A DNA stretch of 64,000 bases from Actinomortierella ambigua. Taxonomy: Eukaryota; Mortierellomycota; Mortierellomycetes; Mortierellales; Mortierellaceae. A program made the translations under genes and the position numbers. A model generated the notes under the pieces. It had not been told where the DNA came from and ran no database searches. It worked only from the letters and a program-made list of their open reading frames with translations. Shown in pieces: positions 1 to 11,500 of the stretch. The stretch is taken from contig JAAAJB010000008.1 of the NCBI GenBank assembly GCA_016098155.1, positions 62,001 through 126,000 on the forward strand, read 5' to 3'. How positions within the stretch are numbered: position 1 is the stretch's first letter; every line of letters starts with the position of its first letter.

Positions 1-906
1 GTTAGATAGTGTTTGCTGATATCAGATAGTAGGGGTTGGTGGGTGAGGGGAGCATAAAATGAGTACAAGAGGGCAGAGGAGGAGGAGCATGAGGAAGGGA
101 TGATGGCCATGGTAGTACAAAATCTCCGGTTATCCAAATTAGGCAACATCAGGAGGGCGCGGGCGTGTAATCAAGGATCCCTTTGGATACTGGACAGGGA
201 GATGCCAGAGGGACAACAATCCGGAGGTTGGTGGAGAGAGGGGGGGAAAAGGACTCCCTCCATTCCATGCAGCCGTCCATCCACCCAGCTTGTTTTATTA
301 TCTTCTCTCCGGCGCCCTATCGATGGAGGAATCCATTGGCTCTGTGCTCCCTCTATAAGAGGCCGATTACAAAGTACAACAACTCTTGTATCCCCCCCCC
401 CTTTCCCAGTTGCTGCTCCTCTCAACTCCTTTTTTTTGTTTGCTGGCGATAGTTAAAAACTGTTAATGAAAGAGCACATGAAAAGAGTCGACACCCCATG
501 TGCTGAACGAATCCCTTCGCACACATATACAATACAAAGGTCTCGCTCTGTGGAGTGGGGAACAGGGTCAGCAGTACATCTGTCAACGCATGTGGCTCTG
601 AAACAGAAGCATAAAAGGTTTTACAGACATACGACTCCCCTCTTCTCTCAGCAAGCCCATCGAGCTGACCACAATCTTGATGTCGGTGGCACTGAGGACT
701 GTAAACCATCAAATAGCCTCTGACATACAAAGTAGGCAAGTCTTCTCCGTCACTCTCCTTCGGAGAGAAGAGCACGACAAAGCAGAGCAGGGGATTGCCA
801 CCGAAATTTCGGAGTCTGGAAAAGGGAGCGAAGGGGCATGTGGATGCGAGAGCGACAATGTGGGAGGAGGGTGAAGAATGGACAGGGTCTGCGGAGACCC
901 ACTTAC
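1..906. other. Region downstream of the partial acyltransferase exon; no gene recognised
   Basis: I read all frames looking for the remaining carnitine acyltransferase exons on the minus strand and found no recognisable acyltransferase sequence. The open frames here are short and low in complexity and match nothing I know. The stretch is either part of an unusually long intron running off the left edge, or unrelated DNA next to a truncated gene. Confidence 0.5.
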
Positions 907-1364
907 GTGTTGATCAACTCCCGGAATTCGAGGGCCAGACTGACAAGGAGAGCAGCACGGGCGGTCTGGGTGGGCATACGGGCATCGTCCTGGAAACCAA
1001 AGTAGTAGTTGACGTAGAAGGTGGAGGCATCGCGGTGCGTAAAGTAGGCCCAATCATCCCACCACTCGGCCAACCAGGATGTGCCTCTCTCCTCGCAGGC
1101 CTTGGCGTGGGTGCGAAGGCGCTGATCCAAGTCGCGGCCCTGACCTCCTTGCTCCAGGAACACCCGGGCAGCAGCCTGGGTCATGGCATACTCTTGATCA
1201 GTGGTCAGCGGGCGGACGGAATCCAGATAGCGCTCGATGGTCTGCTCGAGCGTAGGAATGGGAAGGTTGGGCAGTTCAGCCTGGCCCTTGTCCATAATGC
1301 TGACCTTCTCGTCTTGAGCGGGGACCGTAATCATGACGGGGATGTGCTGGTTGTTTGGAGGCAT
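907..1364 (-). CDS. Carnitine O-acyltransferase, N-terminal exon only (partial or truncated)
   Basis: The exon encodes 152 codons plus two bases from the ATG at 1364. It carries the family N-terminal signature: LPNLPIPTLEQTIERYL, then YLDSVRPL, then the WLAEWWDDWAY and NYYFGFQDD stretches. Full-length carnitine acetyltransferases, which move acetyl groups between CoA and carnitine in mitochondria and peroxisomes, are about 600 residues. A good donor (GTAAGT at 906-901) follows, but I see no continuation in the remaining 900 bases of the window. Start choice: MPPNNQ is the last Met before the conserved region. It is preceded by a pyrimidine-rich leader and an AATAAATAG TATA-like box (1628-1636). 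Family assignment is strong. Whether the gene is truncated or only interrupted by the window edge is open. Confidence 0.8.
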
Positions 1365-1799
1365 ATGGAGTAAGCGGTGGATCTGGAGTGGAGGCTGATG
1401 GAACTGAAGGGAGATAGTATGTGTGGAGGGTTTGTATGGGTGTGAGTGGTGTTTTGTACAAAAGAAACAGTCGAGGAGACCAAAGAGCAAAATAAAGCAA
1501 AAACAAAAACAAGGTAAAGTAGAGTGGAGAGTTGGGTTGAAGAAGAGTGGAGAGTGGGGAGGGAGATTTGGTGAATGAGGAAGAGGAGCCGCAATGAGAA
1601 GAAGTGGAAGAAGAAGGTGAATGCACACTATTTATTGAACCTGCGGTCAGTCACAACAGCAAAGAGAACGTCAGAGTTGCCGCGTGAACGAACTCAATAT
1701 GGCAGTGCGGGGGAGGGGGAGGTGAGTGGGGGTGTGTGGTGAGGAGGAGTAGGAGTAGGAGGAGAAGGAATAGGAGAGGAATAGAAGAGAGGCAGCAGT

Positions 1800-1831
<32 letters not shown>

Positions 1832-3901
1832 AACGCTCTCGGCGGTACACTCCCCCCTCCTCCACCTCCACGCCTTCCAGCTGCTGCTCAAAGCGCGATA
1901 AAAGCCAGCAGGGGTACCGGCTCCCAGCCAATCATGATGCAGCTGGTGCCTTTTCTTCCCACATGACAGCAGAGTTGTCACAACGGTGCGGGGGAATCAA
2001 GCTCCTCCTTCCGGTAGCTCATGGGATCGCCCTGGGCTTTCCGAGAAGGAGGGGGAGGAGGAGGAAACCGTGCTAGGCAAAAAGCCGTTTTGAGGGCCCA
2101 TGAAGTCCTTGTCCTTTGACCATTCCCCACGAAAACGAACCTTACTCTATTGTGGAGAAATGACACAGCGAGATCTCCTTTTGTCCCTTTGTACCCCCAC
2201 CCCCCATTCCTCCCTCCTCTCCGGTCTGGATGGAAATCTCCGTCGTACCCGCCGCCACTATTCCGTCCGTTTCGAACACTTGCAGGATTTCATGTTTCCC
2301 CTGACATGGGTGCACTCGATTGCACCCACTCCATCTCACCTTCTCCTGCAGTTGCACACAAAGATGTTTCTGATCGTGGGTGCTTATCTTGTTTACACTT
2401 GATTGGGCCCTTCCAGGTAGCCAATCTCCACTGGGGACGAGGGGCTGCCGGCTGACAATATGATGACAATACTTATGCCACCACTGTCCTGTTGGAGAGG
2501 GGGGAGGAGCTCGAAAACTGTGCGCGTGGACAACTAACTGAGAGTAGTGTGCTCTTGTTCCTCCCAATCTTATGCTCCCAATGCTTGCTTTTCCTTTTTT
2601 TTTTTTTCGGGTTCACCACCTTTTTTATCCATCCTTATTGCTCTTCAAGACCACATCTCCACAAGCGTCGTGGTGCAAAACACTACTACTTTCTCCTCTA
2701 GATCCACCACATCTTTTTCGGCTACTCCTCTTTCAGGCAACTGAAAAATAGAAGAAGCAGAAACTTTGTGTCTACATCTTCCACCTCATTTTCAGCCACG
2801 CTCACTAGCCTAAACCTCCCACAAGCACGAGGAGGAATAGGGCACGCACAGCCGTCTTCGTACCACTTGTGTAATTTTCGAGGCTACCATTCCTACAAAC
2901 AACAACAGATTCGGGTAGTGCGCCCATCAACCCCCATCATCATCAATCAGCCGAGTGCATCATTCCCGCTGCATTCCAAATCACTAAGTTCTCCCTGTTG
3001 ATCATGAAAGGCGATTCAGAACAACCCTTCTTCTCCCAGCAAATTCTCGAGTGATCGCCAGCGGGACCTAAAAAAGCCTGGACAAGAAGAATTAGACTTT
3101 CAGGACATCAGGTTTTCAGGGTCCACATACCTCTCTTGCACTGCCTTTGGTGACCCCTCAACTCGTCCGCACCCATGAAATCCGCAATAGGCAGCATTCT
3201 CGAGTGTCGACAGAAATTACCGCAGGCAGCTTGTGCTTAGGAGCTACGTGATGGGTCCCCATGAACCATCCAACGCTAGGTGCGTATCGGATCCTCCATA
3301 TGCATGCGATGTCGATACGTAGTTGACCAGCTTCAAGCGACCCTTCGCTCGATCGTTCGCGCAGGAGCACAATGCGACTGCGACGAGCACCTAAAGCACG
3401 ATGAGCTTCAAAACCTGCTAGTTCCCAGCAGAATCGTGTCTATTCACATATACATACAGAGCATTCTCGATCAAACACAACTCCTTACAGTAGAGCTCTG
3501 AGGAGCTCGAGCTGTTTGCCAAGAAAGAGAGAAAAAAAAAACGCTTCTCGCTGCGATAATCTCCACTTTCGTAAAAAGAAATGGCCAAGAGCGAGGTTGT
3601 ACTCGCCTTGAGCTGTATCGTGCGCACCACACAACTGCTTCCTCCACTCAGGCTTCATCAGAACATAGTTGAAATTGGAATTCTAACAGACACTCAAGTT
3701 GTCTGAACACAAAGCTACTTTTGGGGGTTGTGAAACCAGGGTCCAGCTCGTGTGAGATTGGACTCTCTTGCCACATTTGTCGCCACCAAAAAATAAACGT
3801 TGCTTGGATTTTCCTTTTTGACGGGAAATAAGGCGAAGTGGTATGGTCCATTTTCCCAGTCGCTGATCCGAATGCATCACCCCCTCTCTGCATCATTCAT
3901 C
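1365..3901. other. Divergent intergenic region without a recognisable gene
   Basis: The left part is the promoter of the acyltransferase exon: pyrimidine-rich on the minus strand, with a TATA-like box near 1632. The right part leads into the P-loop kinase. Several open frames exist, but they are homopolymer-driven (poly-Leu or poly-Ala from the CAG tract, poly-Phe) or short, and none resembles a known family. An oligo-T run lies near 2595-2607. Confidence 0.5.
1801..1830. repeat. (GCA)10 microsatellite
   Basis: Ten uninterrupted GCA units, with degenerate units just upstream from 1792. The tract is in the promoter region of the acyltransferase exon, not in a credible coding frame. The long open frames across it translate only to poly-Ala or poly-Leu. 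Confidence 0.9.
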
Positions 3902-5126
3902 ATGGCTCAACGTGTACTCATCCTCGTCGGTCCACCTGGCTCGGGCAAGTCGACTTTTGCCAAGCGTCTCTGCCAAGTTTTTCCTGTAATGTCCAAATCG
4001 ACACTTGGCTAGCTCTCGCAAAGCTCTATTTTGTCCCCCGCCCCACATTGCCTTACAGCGTTGTGAGAACTCTCTCTTCGCAAGGCGTGCGCCATTGAAT
4101 TCACCTCTGACTACCTAGACCACCTAATTTCTCTGGCAGACAGGCTAGACCGAGCACTAACCTTGTCGGCAAACTATGTCTCTGTATGCTCCTTGATCTA
4201 CATCGTCTTCAATTGCTCGATGGGATCGCCGCCCCTTTTATGTGTCTGTATCTGTGTTGGGATGCACCCCTTCGCTCGTTGTTTTATTTCAATAGGACAT
4301 TGTCAGGATCAATCAGGATGACCAGGGCGATCGTCGCGCATGTGAGGAACTCACATTGTCGGCGTTAACCTCCAAGGATCGGAAGCAGTCGGTGGTGATT
4401 GATCGTTGCAACTTTGATGCCGATCAGCGCAAGGTGTGGATTGAGATTGCCCAGCAGGTGTCTGTCAAGGATGTCGAGGTGATTATCATGGACACTCCGT
4501 ACTGGATCTGCAAGAAGCGCATCCTTGCCCGCAGCGGTCACCCCACCCAGGTGGAGGGTCAGCAAGGTGTGGAGATTCTGCACAAGTTTATGGAGATGTT
4601 GACGATGCCAACCTACTTTGAGGGTATCACCCGCATCATGCGTGTCCCGCCTCAGGAGACCGAGGAGTACTCGGATGAGGCCGTCAAGGATATCATGGCC
4701 AAGCTGGCCTCGGATGAGTTTAAGCGACCTGACAGCCTGCAAGCGCCGCGCTGGCAAAAGGAGGATTTCTACTTTAAGCGCGAGACGCAGATCGAGGAGG
4801 AGCAGTACAGGGCCCAGCGGGCTGCGGCCGCTGGAAAGGCTGCTTCCCATCCCGGCAGCAACACAACCAACCACCACAAGCATGCTGGCGACGCCGACAG
4901 GGATGGCTTCCAGACTCAGAAGCGCCATGGCCACAACCAGGATGCTACGGCTCCAGCACCTGTCCGGCCACCTCTGTTTGGCGCGGCTGGCGGTGGATGG
5001 CGTGCTCGCCAGGCTGCCAAGCTTGAAAAACAAGAGCAGGATCGCAAGGCTGCCCAGACCCTGCCCGAGCTTGCCAAGCCGGAGGTCAAGAACCCTTTTG
5101 ACCTGTTGGGCGATGATGACCAGTAA
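3902..5126 (+). CDS. P-loop (AAA_33-type) polynucleotide/nucleoside kinase-like protein
   Basis: Two exons are proposed, 3902-3985 and 4296-5126, joined in phase 0 (donor GTAATG, acceptor TTTCAATAG), giving about 304 residues. Exon 1 starts MAQRVLILV and carries the Walker A loop GPPGSGKST (residues 10-18). Exon 2 opens DIVRINQDDQGDRRACEEL and continues with VVIDRCNFD (about 61-69), the pattern seen in the kinase domain of aprataxin-like and PNKP-like enzymes that phosphorylate nucleic acid 5' ends. After about residue 150 the protein becomes charged and low in complexity, ending NPFDLLGDDDQ. No HIT (aprataxin) or phosphatase domain is visible, so it looks like a stand-alone kinase module. 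The 310-nt intron is long for this locus and might hide a small exon. The substrate is inferred from family only. Confidence 0.75.
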
Positions 5127-5662
5127 CACACAACGCACTCACCAAAAAAAAGCGATCGTTTTTGATGCGGGCGATTTTTCTTTGTTTTTCTTCCACGTCA
5201 AAAAGGAAATCTAGATGATTTGTTTTTTTTTTTTATGTTTGTACTTTTTTCCGTAAATATTTGCCTTGTATTTCATCTTTCTGGTATTGTCGCTTAATGT
5301 TGCGCTGAGTTCGAGTATGTCCATGCTGCGCCTTATGGCGATGTCAGAAAAAATGTTCAAGGCTTCAGAGTTGAAGATGGCCTGGAAAACTTTCCCCCTC
5401 CCCCATGCCCACAGGGAGTCTGAAGGTATAGAGATCTCTTCAGTTTGCTGCTTTTCCGACAGTGTTCGTCGAAGGCCGATAGGTCAGAGGCGTCCCTGTA
5501 CCACTTAGGTTGACGACCATGGAGTCACCAGGCCCGGAAGTGGCGAGGCTGTTGCTGCTACTACTACTGCTACCGCTGCTGCTCGCTACAGAGTGACTGG
5601 GTAGCGATGCAGAGACCAAAACGAGGTATTATTTATGGGTAAGTTTTTTTTTTTCATTGAAA
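5127..5662. other. Convergent 3' intergenic region
   Basis: Lies between the stops of the P-loop kinase (+) and the kelch protein (-). It contains T-rich stretches near 5222-5233 and 5646-5655, compatible with 3' UTRs on both strands. No gene was recognised. Confidence 0.5.
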
Positions 5663-7632
5663 CTATGGCTGAGATAGCTCCTCTTTTTGCGTGTTCTCCG
5701 GGAGGCCATGTGGATCTCGATTCCTAGTTTCTTCCGTAAAGTGGGGTAGCACAGAGTGTGGATTGCGAGGTATGGGTAGATCTTGCGGCAAAGATGTGTG
5801 TGGCAGGGTTGACTTGGAGCAATCTTCGTGAGTGCTGTCGAAACCACTATAGAATGATGCAGGGTCTATTGGCGGTCGAGGTGGCAATGGTGGCCCAGAC
5901 GCTGACGGTCTGTTGGCAGCAATAATCGACGATAAAGGCCTTTGTGGTGATCGTGACTTGGGATCGCCACCGTTGTCGTGGTGGTGGTCCATGGAGTGGT
6001 CGCCGTGGCCTTGTCGGTGCTGTGCTCTTTGTCTCCTCCACCGCCAGACGAAGAGCACGGCAACCCCAAAAACAAAAAGCCCTGCCACAACGCCGCCAAC
6101 AATGCCGCCAATATTCGAATTTTGATCATCGGATGTCTTGTTAAGACTTCCAGGTCCTGAGGATCTAGGGAGACTAAGAGGGTCGAAATCCTGCACCCAC
6201 TTGTTCTGAGAGATCTGATAGATCAAAACAGGAGTCGATGATTTGCCAGCGTCTACAATCACCGAGGTATCACTCTCACCTGGCCATTAAAGATAGGAGG
6301 TCAAGCGTGAAGAGTCTTTCTTAGGGTTAAGAAGGGGGGGGGGGTGTGGGACGAGAAAGCATTATTGTATCATAGTCCGCTCTACTTACCACCCCAGACA
6401 AGGAAATAGTCGCCAGTAATGGTGCAGGCGGCGAAGCCGCGGCCTTGATTACTGTCAGCACCTGCGGTCCAAACGCCAGATGATAAATCCAAAATGTAAA
6501 GTGTCGAGCGGTAAGGTTGTAGAAAAGTCAGGTCATTGTATCCACCGTAGGAAAGGAACAGTGTCCCATCATCGCCTAAAAAGAAAAAAAAAGGGAGTGG
6601 TCAAGGATCGAATTGAATGGTGAGCTGATACGATGAATTAGATAGCAAGTTTCGATTCAAGAAAAGAAAGGCTGCGGTATTTACTTGTCGCGACACAATG
6701 ACCAAAGCTTGTCCTATTGTTGACGCCAGACGTTTTCTTTCACCAAGGAGGCGGAAGGGAGTGTATGTAAGGCTATCATGGCCGATCGACAGCCTTGCCA
6801 ACAACGTATCGCAATCTAACTAGGTTTAGGAAAGACTTACCAGCGATCTCCACAGCCTTGACACTGGCTGGTAAAAACTGACCCACTGCGTTTCAGTCAT
6901 ATAGACTGGGTCCAAGTTTGGACCACCATAAAACACAGCGCCAGACATATGGTTGGACCAAGCAGTCTGGTACATAGACCGCCCAGGCAAAAGCTTTGAA
7001 TCACCTGCACCGTATGGTTCGATCGGGGACGACGAAATGACTCGGTCAGTATCGAAGGTATAAATGCCAAACGTGTCGGAACTGGGAGAGGCTCCGTCGC
7101 CTCCGAGAATGAGGACGGTGCCGTCTGTCTGCAGCACCACAGGAGATAGGTCTCTTCTTGGCGTTACCCAGGCGTTAGTGGATGTCGTCCAGGTTTTGGT
7201 CTCAAACTGGTACCGATAAGCCGACTTATCCATCCCAGGAAAGCTCATTAGTACCTTGCCATCCGCCGATACGACAACAGGGGCGTCTGCCACCGCAGGA
7301 CCAGGTGGCAGCTGAATCCACGCAGGCGATGCCGCTGTCCACGGCTTTGAGAGTTCCAACGCAAAGAATTGACCGGAATAAACAGCTGGAGTGAGATCAG
7401 TGATGTTGGTTCGACCGCCGTAGATGTAGAACTTGTCCTTGTGCCTGGCGTAACCAGCATTTGTAGCAGGCAGGGGAGCAACCGTGGTCTGCTGGGCGGC
7501 GGTTGTGGTCAGCATGGCCAGTAGGAATAGTATGGAAAAGATAATGATCTGTATTATGCTATGAAGACAAAGTGGAGGAATGACCCTCCATAGACACCTG
7601 AATGGAGCGAATGAGAGATGAAGCATTGTCAT
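5663..7632 (-). CDS. Kelch/galactose-oxidase-type beta-propeller membrane protein
   Basis: Proposed exons in transcript order: 7632-6841, 6575-6390 and 6279-5663. The N-terminus has a hydrophobic signal (IIFSILFLLAMLTTTAAQQ). Kelch-like blades follow (FYIYGGRTN, VLILGGDGA, FYGGPNLDP, FLSYGGYNDL, YFLVWGG), then a membrane segment (GIVGGVVAGLFVFGVAVLFVW, roughly residues 382-405). The tail is a basic, Pro/Ser/His-rich cytoplasmic region. The layout suggests a cell-surface protein with an extracellular propeller, but its ligand is unknown. Splice phases at both introns are consistent only if the frame changes near 6885-6900 in exon 1. Upstream the frame reads DPVYMTETQ, while the frame needed for exon 2 reads FLPASVKAVEIAG and has a TGA just upstream. 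This is a probable one-base frameshift or sequence error. Confidence 0.75.
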
Positions 7633-8070
7633 GTCGGCCCTGAACTAAGATTCTCGACCGTGGTGTAGAACATACTTCACAAAAGGTACTTGTGAGAGGG
7701 CCACATCAATCCCGTTACTACTAACGCCCTTTGTTCTCTCGTCGCTCTTTTCGCACAGACCATTCTTCAAGCGTGGGTCTGGAACAACGTTCTACGCCTC
7801 CTCCCTTAGCACTGAGAAAAAGTAAAAATACATCCACCCCTCGATGCTCGCCCGAGATGCGACAGCTAAAGTCTCAAACAGACCGACCTCTGCTTCTGGC
7901 ACAACCCCAAAGTGTTTGCTCCAGCGACCCTTGCACGACTTTCCACCACGCCCAAAGCAAAGCAAACGCTGCACGTAGGTGCTTGAGTGCTTGTCTCCAG
8001 TTCCCAAGGTGGGAGATGTGCTTCCTTTTTGGTAAACTATCTGAATTACAGCTTCAGGGGCAAGATTCCC
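7633..8070. other. Intergenic region upstream of the kelch gene
   Basis: This is the promoter side of the kelch gene and the 3' side of the small secreted-protein gene, both on the minus strand. Open frames crossing it match nothing I know. Confidence 0.4.
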
Positions 8071-8496
8071 CTAACATGGCGTCCAGGTAGGCTTGGTGGC
8101 CAAGAAAGTCTGGTTGAGAACACCTTCTTGTGCAATATCGATGAGGTCCTGGACATAGATGGATCCAACAGCACCCGACATAGATCCAAGCTGATTCCAT
8201 ATATACAGACGACCGTACTTCATGCGACCCGTTGGTCTTGCCCACTTTCCACCACAAGCTGGAGTCTCGAAGAACACTACGGTTACAGCGTCGTTCTGGA
8301 TATCGCCGTTGATATACCCGGCAGATCTCATCTGGAGGAAATCGGTTACATTGTAGCATGTGTGATACGTGAGAGGGAAGGAGTTGCAAGTGCCTTTGCC
8401 ATTTTCCTGATTGTAGGCCCTGAGAATCGAGGAAGCAGCATCCGAAGCGAAGGGCAAGACGACAGCAGAAAGTGTAGCAATCATAGGAAACCTCAT
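8071..8496 (-). CDS. Small secreted protein, unknown function
   Basis: A single-exon frame of 141 residues. The N-terminus (MRFPMIATLSAVVLPFASDAA) looks like a cleavable secretion signal. The mature part of about 120 residues is rich in aromatic and Gly residues and holds four cysteines, in the contexts KGTCNSF, YHTCYNV, TPACGGK and the terminal TWTPC, possibly two disulfides. There is no transmembrane segment after the signal. I do not recognise the family; it could be a small lineage-specific secreted protein. It lies just downstream of the minus-strand subtilase, in the same orientation and just outside the inverted duplication, so it was not copied with the protease. No intron is needed. 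Confidence 0.65.
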   Translation of the reverse strand: MRFPMIATLSAVVLPFASDAASSILRAYNQENGKGTCNSFPLTYHTCYNVTDFLQMRSAGYINGDIQNDAVTVVFFETPACGGKWARPTGRMKYGRLYIWNQLGSMSGAVGSIYVQDLIDIAQEGVLNQTFLATKPTWTPC

Positions 8497-8529
8497 TGTT
8501 GAACAAATATCATTTAAAGGCCAAAAAAG

Positions 8530-11500
8530 GAAAGGAAAGAAAAAGTGAGAATAGGAGAATCAGCAAGAAGCATGAGATGCAAAGACGGCGATGAGGTTGA
8601 TGTTGAATGAGTGCGTGAATGAGAGAATAAAATGAGCCTTCTTGGAAGCACTTTTATGTATGTATGAAAAAAAATATAGATGTAGATAGATAATAATGAA
8701 TGAGGCAAGTCTACGTGCGGACGATCTGGAACATCGGGAAGACCCACGCTTCAAAGTCATCTTCCTTGCTCCTATCTCCAAACAGGCGCAGTCCGCGAAG
8801 TCGGAATTGATAAAAGCCGTCGCTCACAGCAATCTTGTCCTTATCGGAGCCCTTGATGGGCGAAAGGTCGCGTTCCTGCAGAATCGTGTCGCGTTTCGTC
8901 GTCGACGATGGTGCGACAACGCTTTCAGGCTGAGGACCGACGCGCTCTGCTTGCCCGCGGTAAAAGAAGCTAGCGCCAGTGATACCCGAGTCGTCCAAAA
9001 TGGTCGAGGTGCTCTTGGAATGACTGTTTGGGGGATCGTACGTTCCATCCCAAGCAAACACCTCCGTGGGCTTTGTTGGGGACGAGCGGCCCACGTTGTC
9101 GTCGGCACCAAGGTGGCCAATCAACTTTCCATCCTTGTCGAGTAGGTCCAGCTCCATCCGACGAGTTGGGTTCTCGAGGCAGATGGAGATGGCCGGATAG
9201 TCGTTATCTTTCAGGGAAAAGATAAGCTGCTCCTTGCCTTCCTGAAGACTGCCGAGCACCTGACAGATCTGTGAGGCGTTGTTAGAAAGAATTTCGTGCT
9301 CCGGAGTGGTCTGCAGGAAGATTGGGAGAGTCTTCATAGAGCCCTTGACGCCAGCATAGGGGATATGGATGGCCTCATCCGACGACGGCGCTGACGGCGT
9401 AGCCGAGGGCCTGATGACAATGTATCCCGAGTAGATCCAATGTTCGTCGGCGGGCAAGCTTGGTGGTGGGTTAATTTGCACTGTGATACGGCGGCTTTTT
9501 CCTGCTGGGACCGTCACGCTGTTGCTCGAGAAGGTGACTTCTGCATCAGCTTTAGCGGTAAGGACCAAGGGTGTTGCAGTGCTGAAAGCGCCCTCGTACA
9601 ATGTCTGGTGAGGCTCATGGGGTTCGATGAGGGGCTCGTTCAACGCCTCGGCCGCAACATGACTGATCTCGTACACCACTGCCACTGATGCTTCGTTGTA
9701 GATGGTCAATGTCGTGGGCTTTGATGGCTCCTGCCGTGGGGTTGTGTCATTTAGCTCCAGCATCACTGGCAACACGCGTGTAGAGCTGAAGGGCGACAAT
9801 TTAGTCTGCGTGTCGTCAACCGATGCAGGCTTTTCGAGTCGAAGGATTGTTCTGTAGACGTCGATCAAACCACCGCCTTGTTTGGCAACGGATTCGATCG
9901 CCTGTGATTCGTCTGTTTTGGGTTCTCTTGTAGAGTTTTCATCTACAAACTCCAAGTCACCCGAATCAGCTGGACGATGGTCACGGAAGACGCGGGCAGG
10001 CTTGGCAGAGATGGTGAAGGCGTCATAAATACGACGGACCCACGCCTCTCTTTTTTTGGTGGTTGGTTTAGACATTCCTTGCTTCCGCAGACTCTCGACA
10101 GCCAGGGCGAGCGCTCCGGCCGCGTGTGGGCTGGCCATCGATGTGCCAGAAAGTGAAGTATAACTTCCATTCTTGGAAAGCCTAGATACGACGCGTGGTT
10201 TTCAAAGCGATTCTGTTAGTACCTCAGTGAAATGGCCCCGACGATCCAACCTATTATCCAGAATTCAAGTCATAGGGCGCACCATGTCGAATAAATACTC
10301 TCGCCAGGAGCACCGACGTCCTTGAAAAAAAAAAAGATTAAAGCATCAGTAGAAGAGTCCAGCAGACTTAGTTATCTTCTAGATCTCAGATATGAAAGCT
10401 TACTGGTTTGATGTGCAGGTCGTTGTCAAGACCATACGAGCTGAAATCCGAGAGGGATCCACCAGCGGGATGCAACAGAACAGCGACATTCGGGTCAAAC
10501 GTGATGGTGGCTGAAGCAGTAAGGTATCCTTGTTGCTCGGTGCTTCCTGTCTTGAGCAGCAGGTCTACAAGATGCATGCCATCCTTTTGTGAGATGCTTC
10601 CAGTCGTTGCCTTCACTCCCTCGGTCGACGGAACCACGGTGCCGGGTACATTGTTGATGAAAATCACGCCAACTGCCCCGCGTTCCAAGACGTTTTGTGC
10701 CTTGACCTTGAAGAAGCATTCGCCTCGAAGGACCAGGACAAGTTTGCCGTCTAGTTTTACAGACTCTGGGAGGGGTGCGCAGGCCTGGGATGGCGATGTT
10801 CCATTCATCAGTGCCACCAAGGTCTGTGGAGTTGAAAAAAGCTGTTTGGTTGTCTCTGCCGTAGAGTACACTATGCGAAAAGAGCGAAAGTGTTGGTCAA
10901 CACAGAGGTCTCTCCCCCTCCCCTTTTTTTCTTGTTGATATTGTAAAGTTGGGAAACTTACATAATTTTTTCTCGGGCTCAAGTGATGTTCTGAAAAACG
11001 GCAGGCTGATTCGAGTGTTAATGACCGAGGCCACTGCAAGGACTCCAGTGCCCACGCCGACATAGTTGGCACCGAAAAGTCCCACATTGGCTTCATTTCC
11101 TTGTGCAGCGGCAACCAAGACGCCTCGTTTTGATGCACGCAGGACAGCCCTCCCTACCGGGTTAGGGAACCAACCATTGGGTTCACCTAAGGACATGTTG
11201 ATCACATCCATGCCGTCGTCCACGGCTCTCTCCATTGCAGCGATGATCATGTCATCGGTGGTGCTTCCATTGCATCCAATCACGCGATACGCTCCAAGAG
11301 TGGCTAGATGCCATACAGGAAGATGAGAACGACTTTAGCATTCTGTTTTTTCTTTCTTCCGAGTAATATTGCTTGTCTGAATGCATGGTCATGTTCAGCT
11401 CTGTTGGACAATGAAGAGTTAATTGCTTACCACCAGGGGCCACACCAGTGACAACAGAGCCATTGGCAGCAATGATGCCTGCAACGTGAGTACCATGACC

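Noticed and set aside
1671..1981. Minus-strand frames with poly-Ala/poly-Leu
   Set aside because: They exist only because the (GCA)10 microsatellite is open in every frame; no conserved sequence around it.
4365..5138. 257-codon minus-strand frame across the P-loop kinase
   Set aside because: Antisense shadow; the plus strand has clear kinase motifs and proper exon borders.
6320..6350. Telomere-like TTAGGGTTA followed by a G-run
   Set aside because: Single unit inside a kelch-gene intron; no tandem telomeric repeats.
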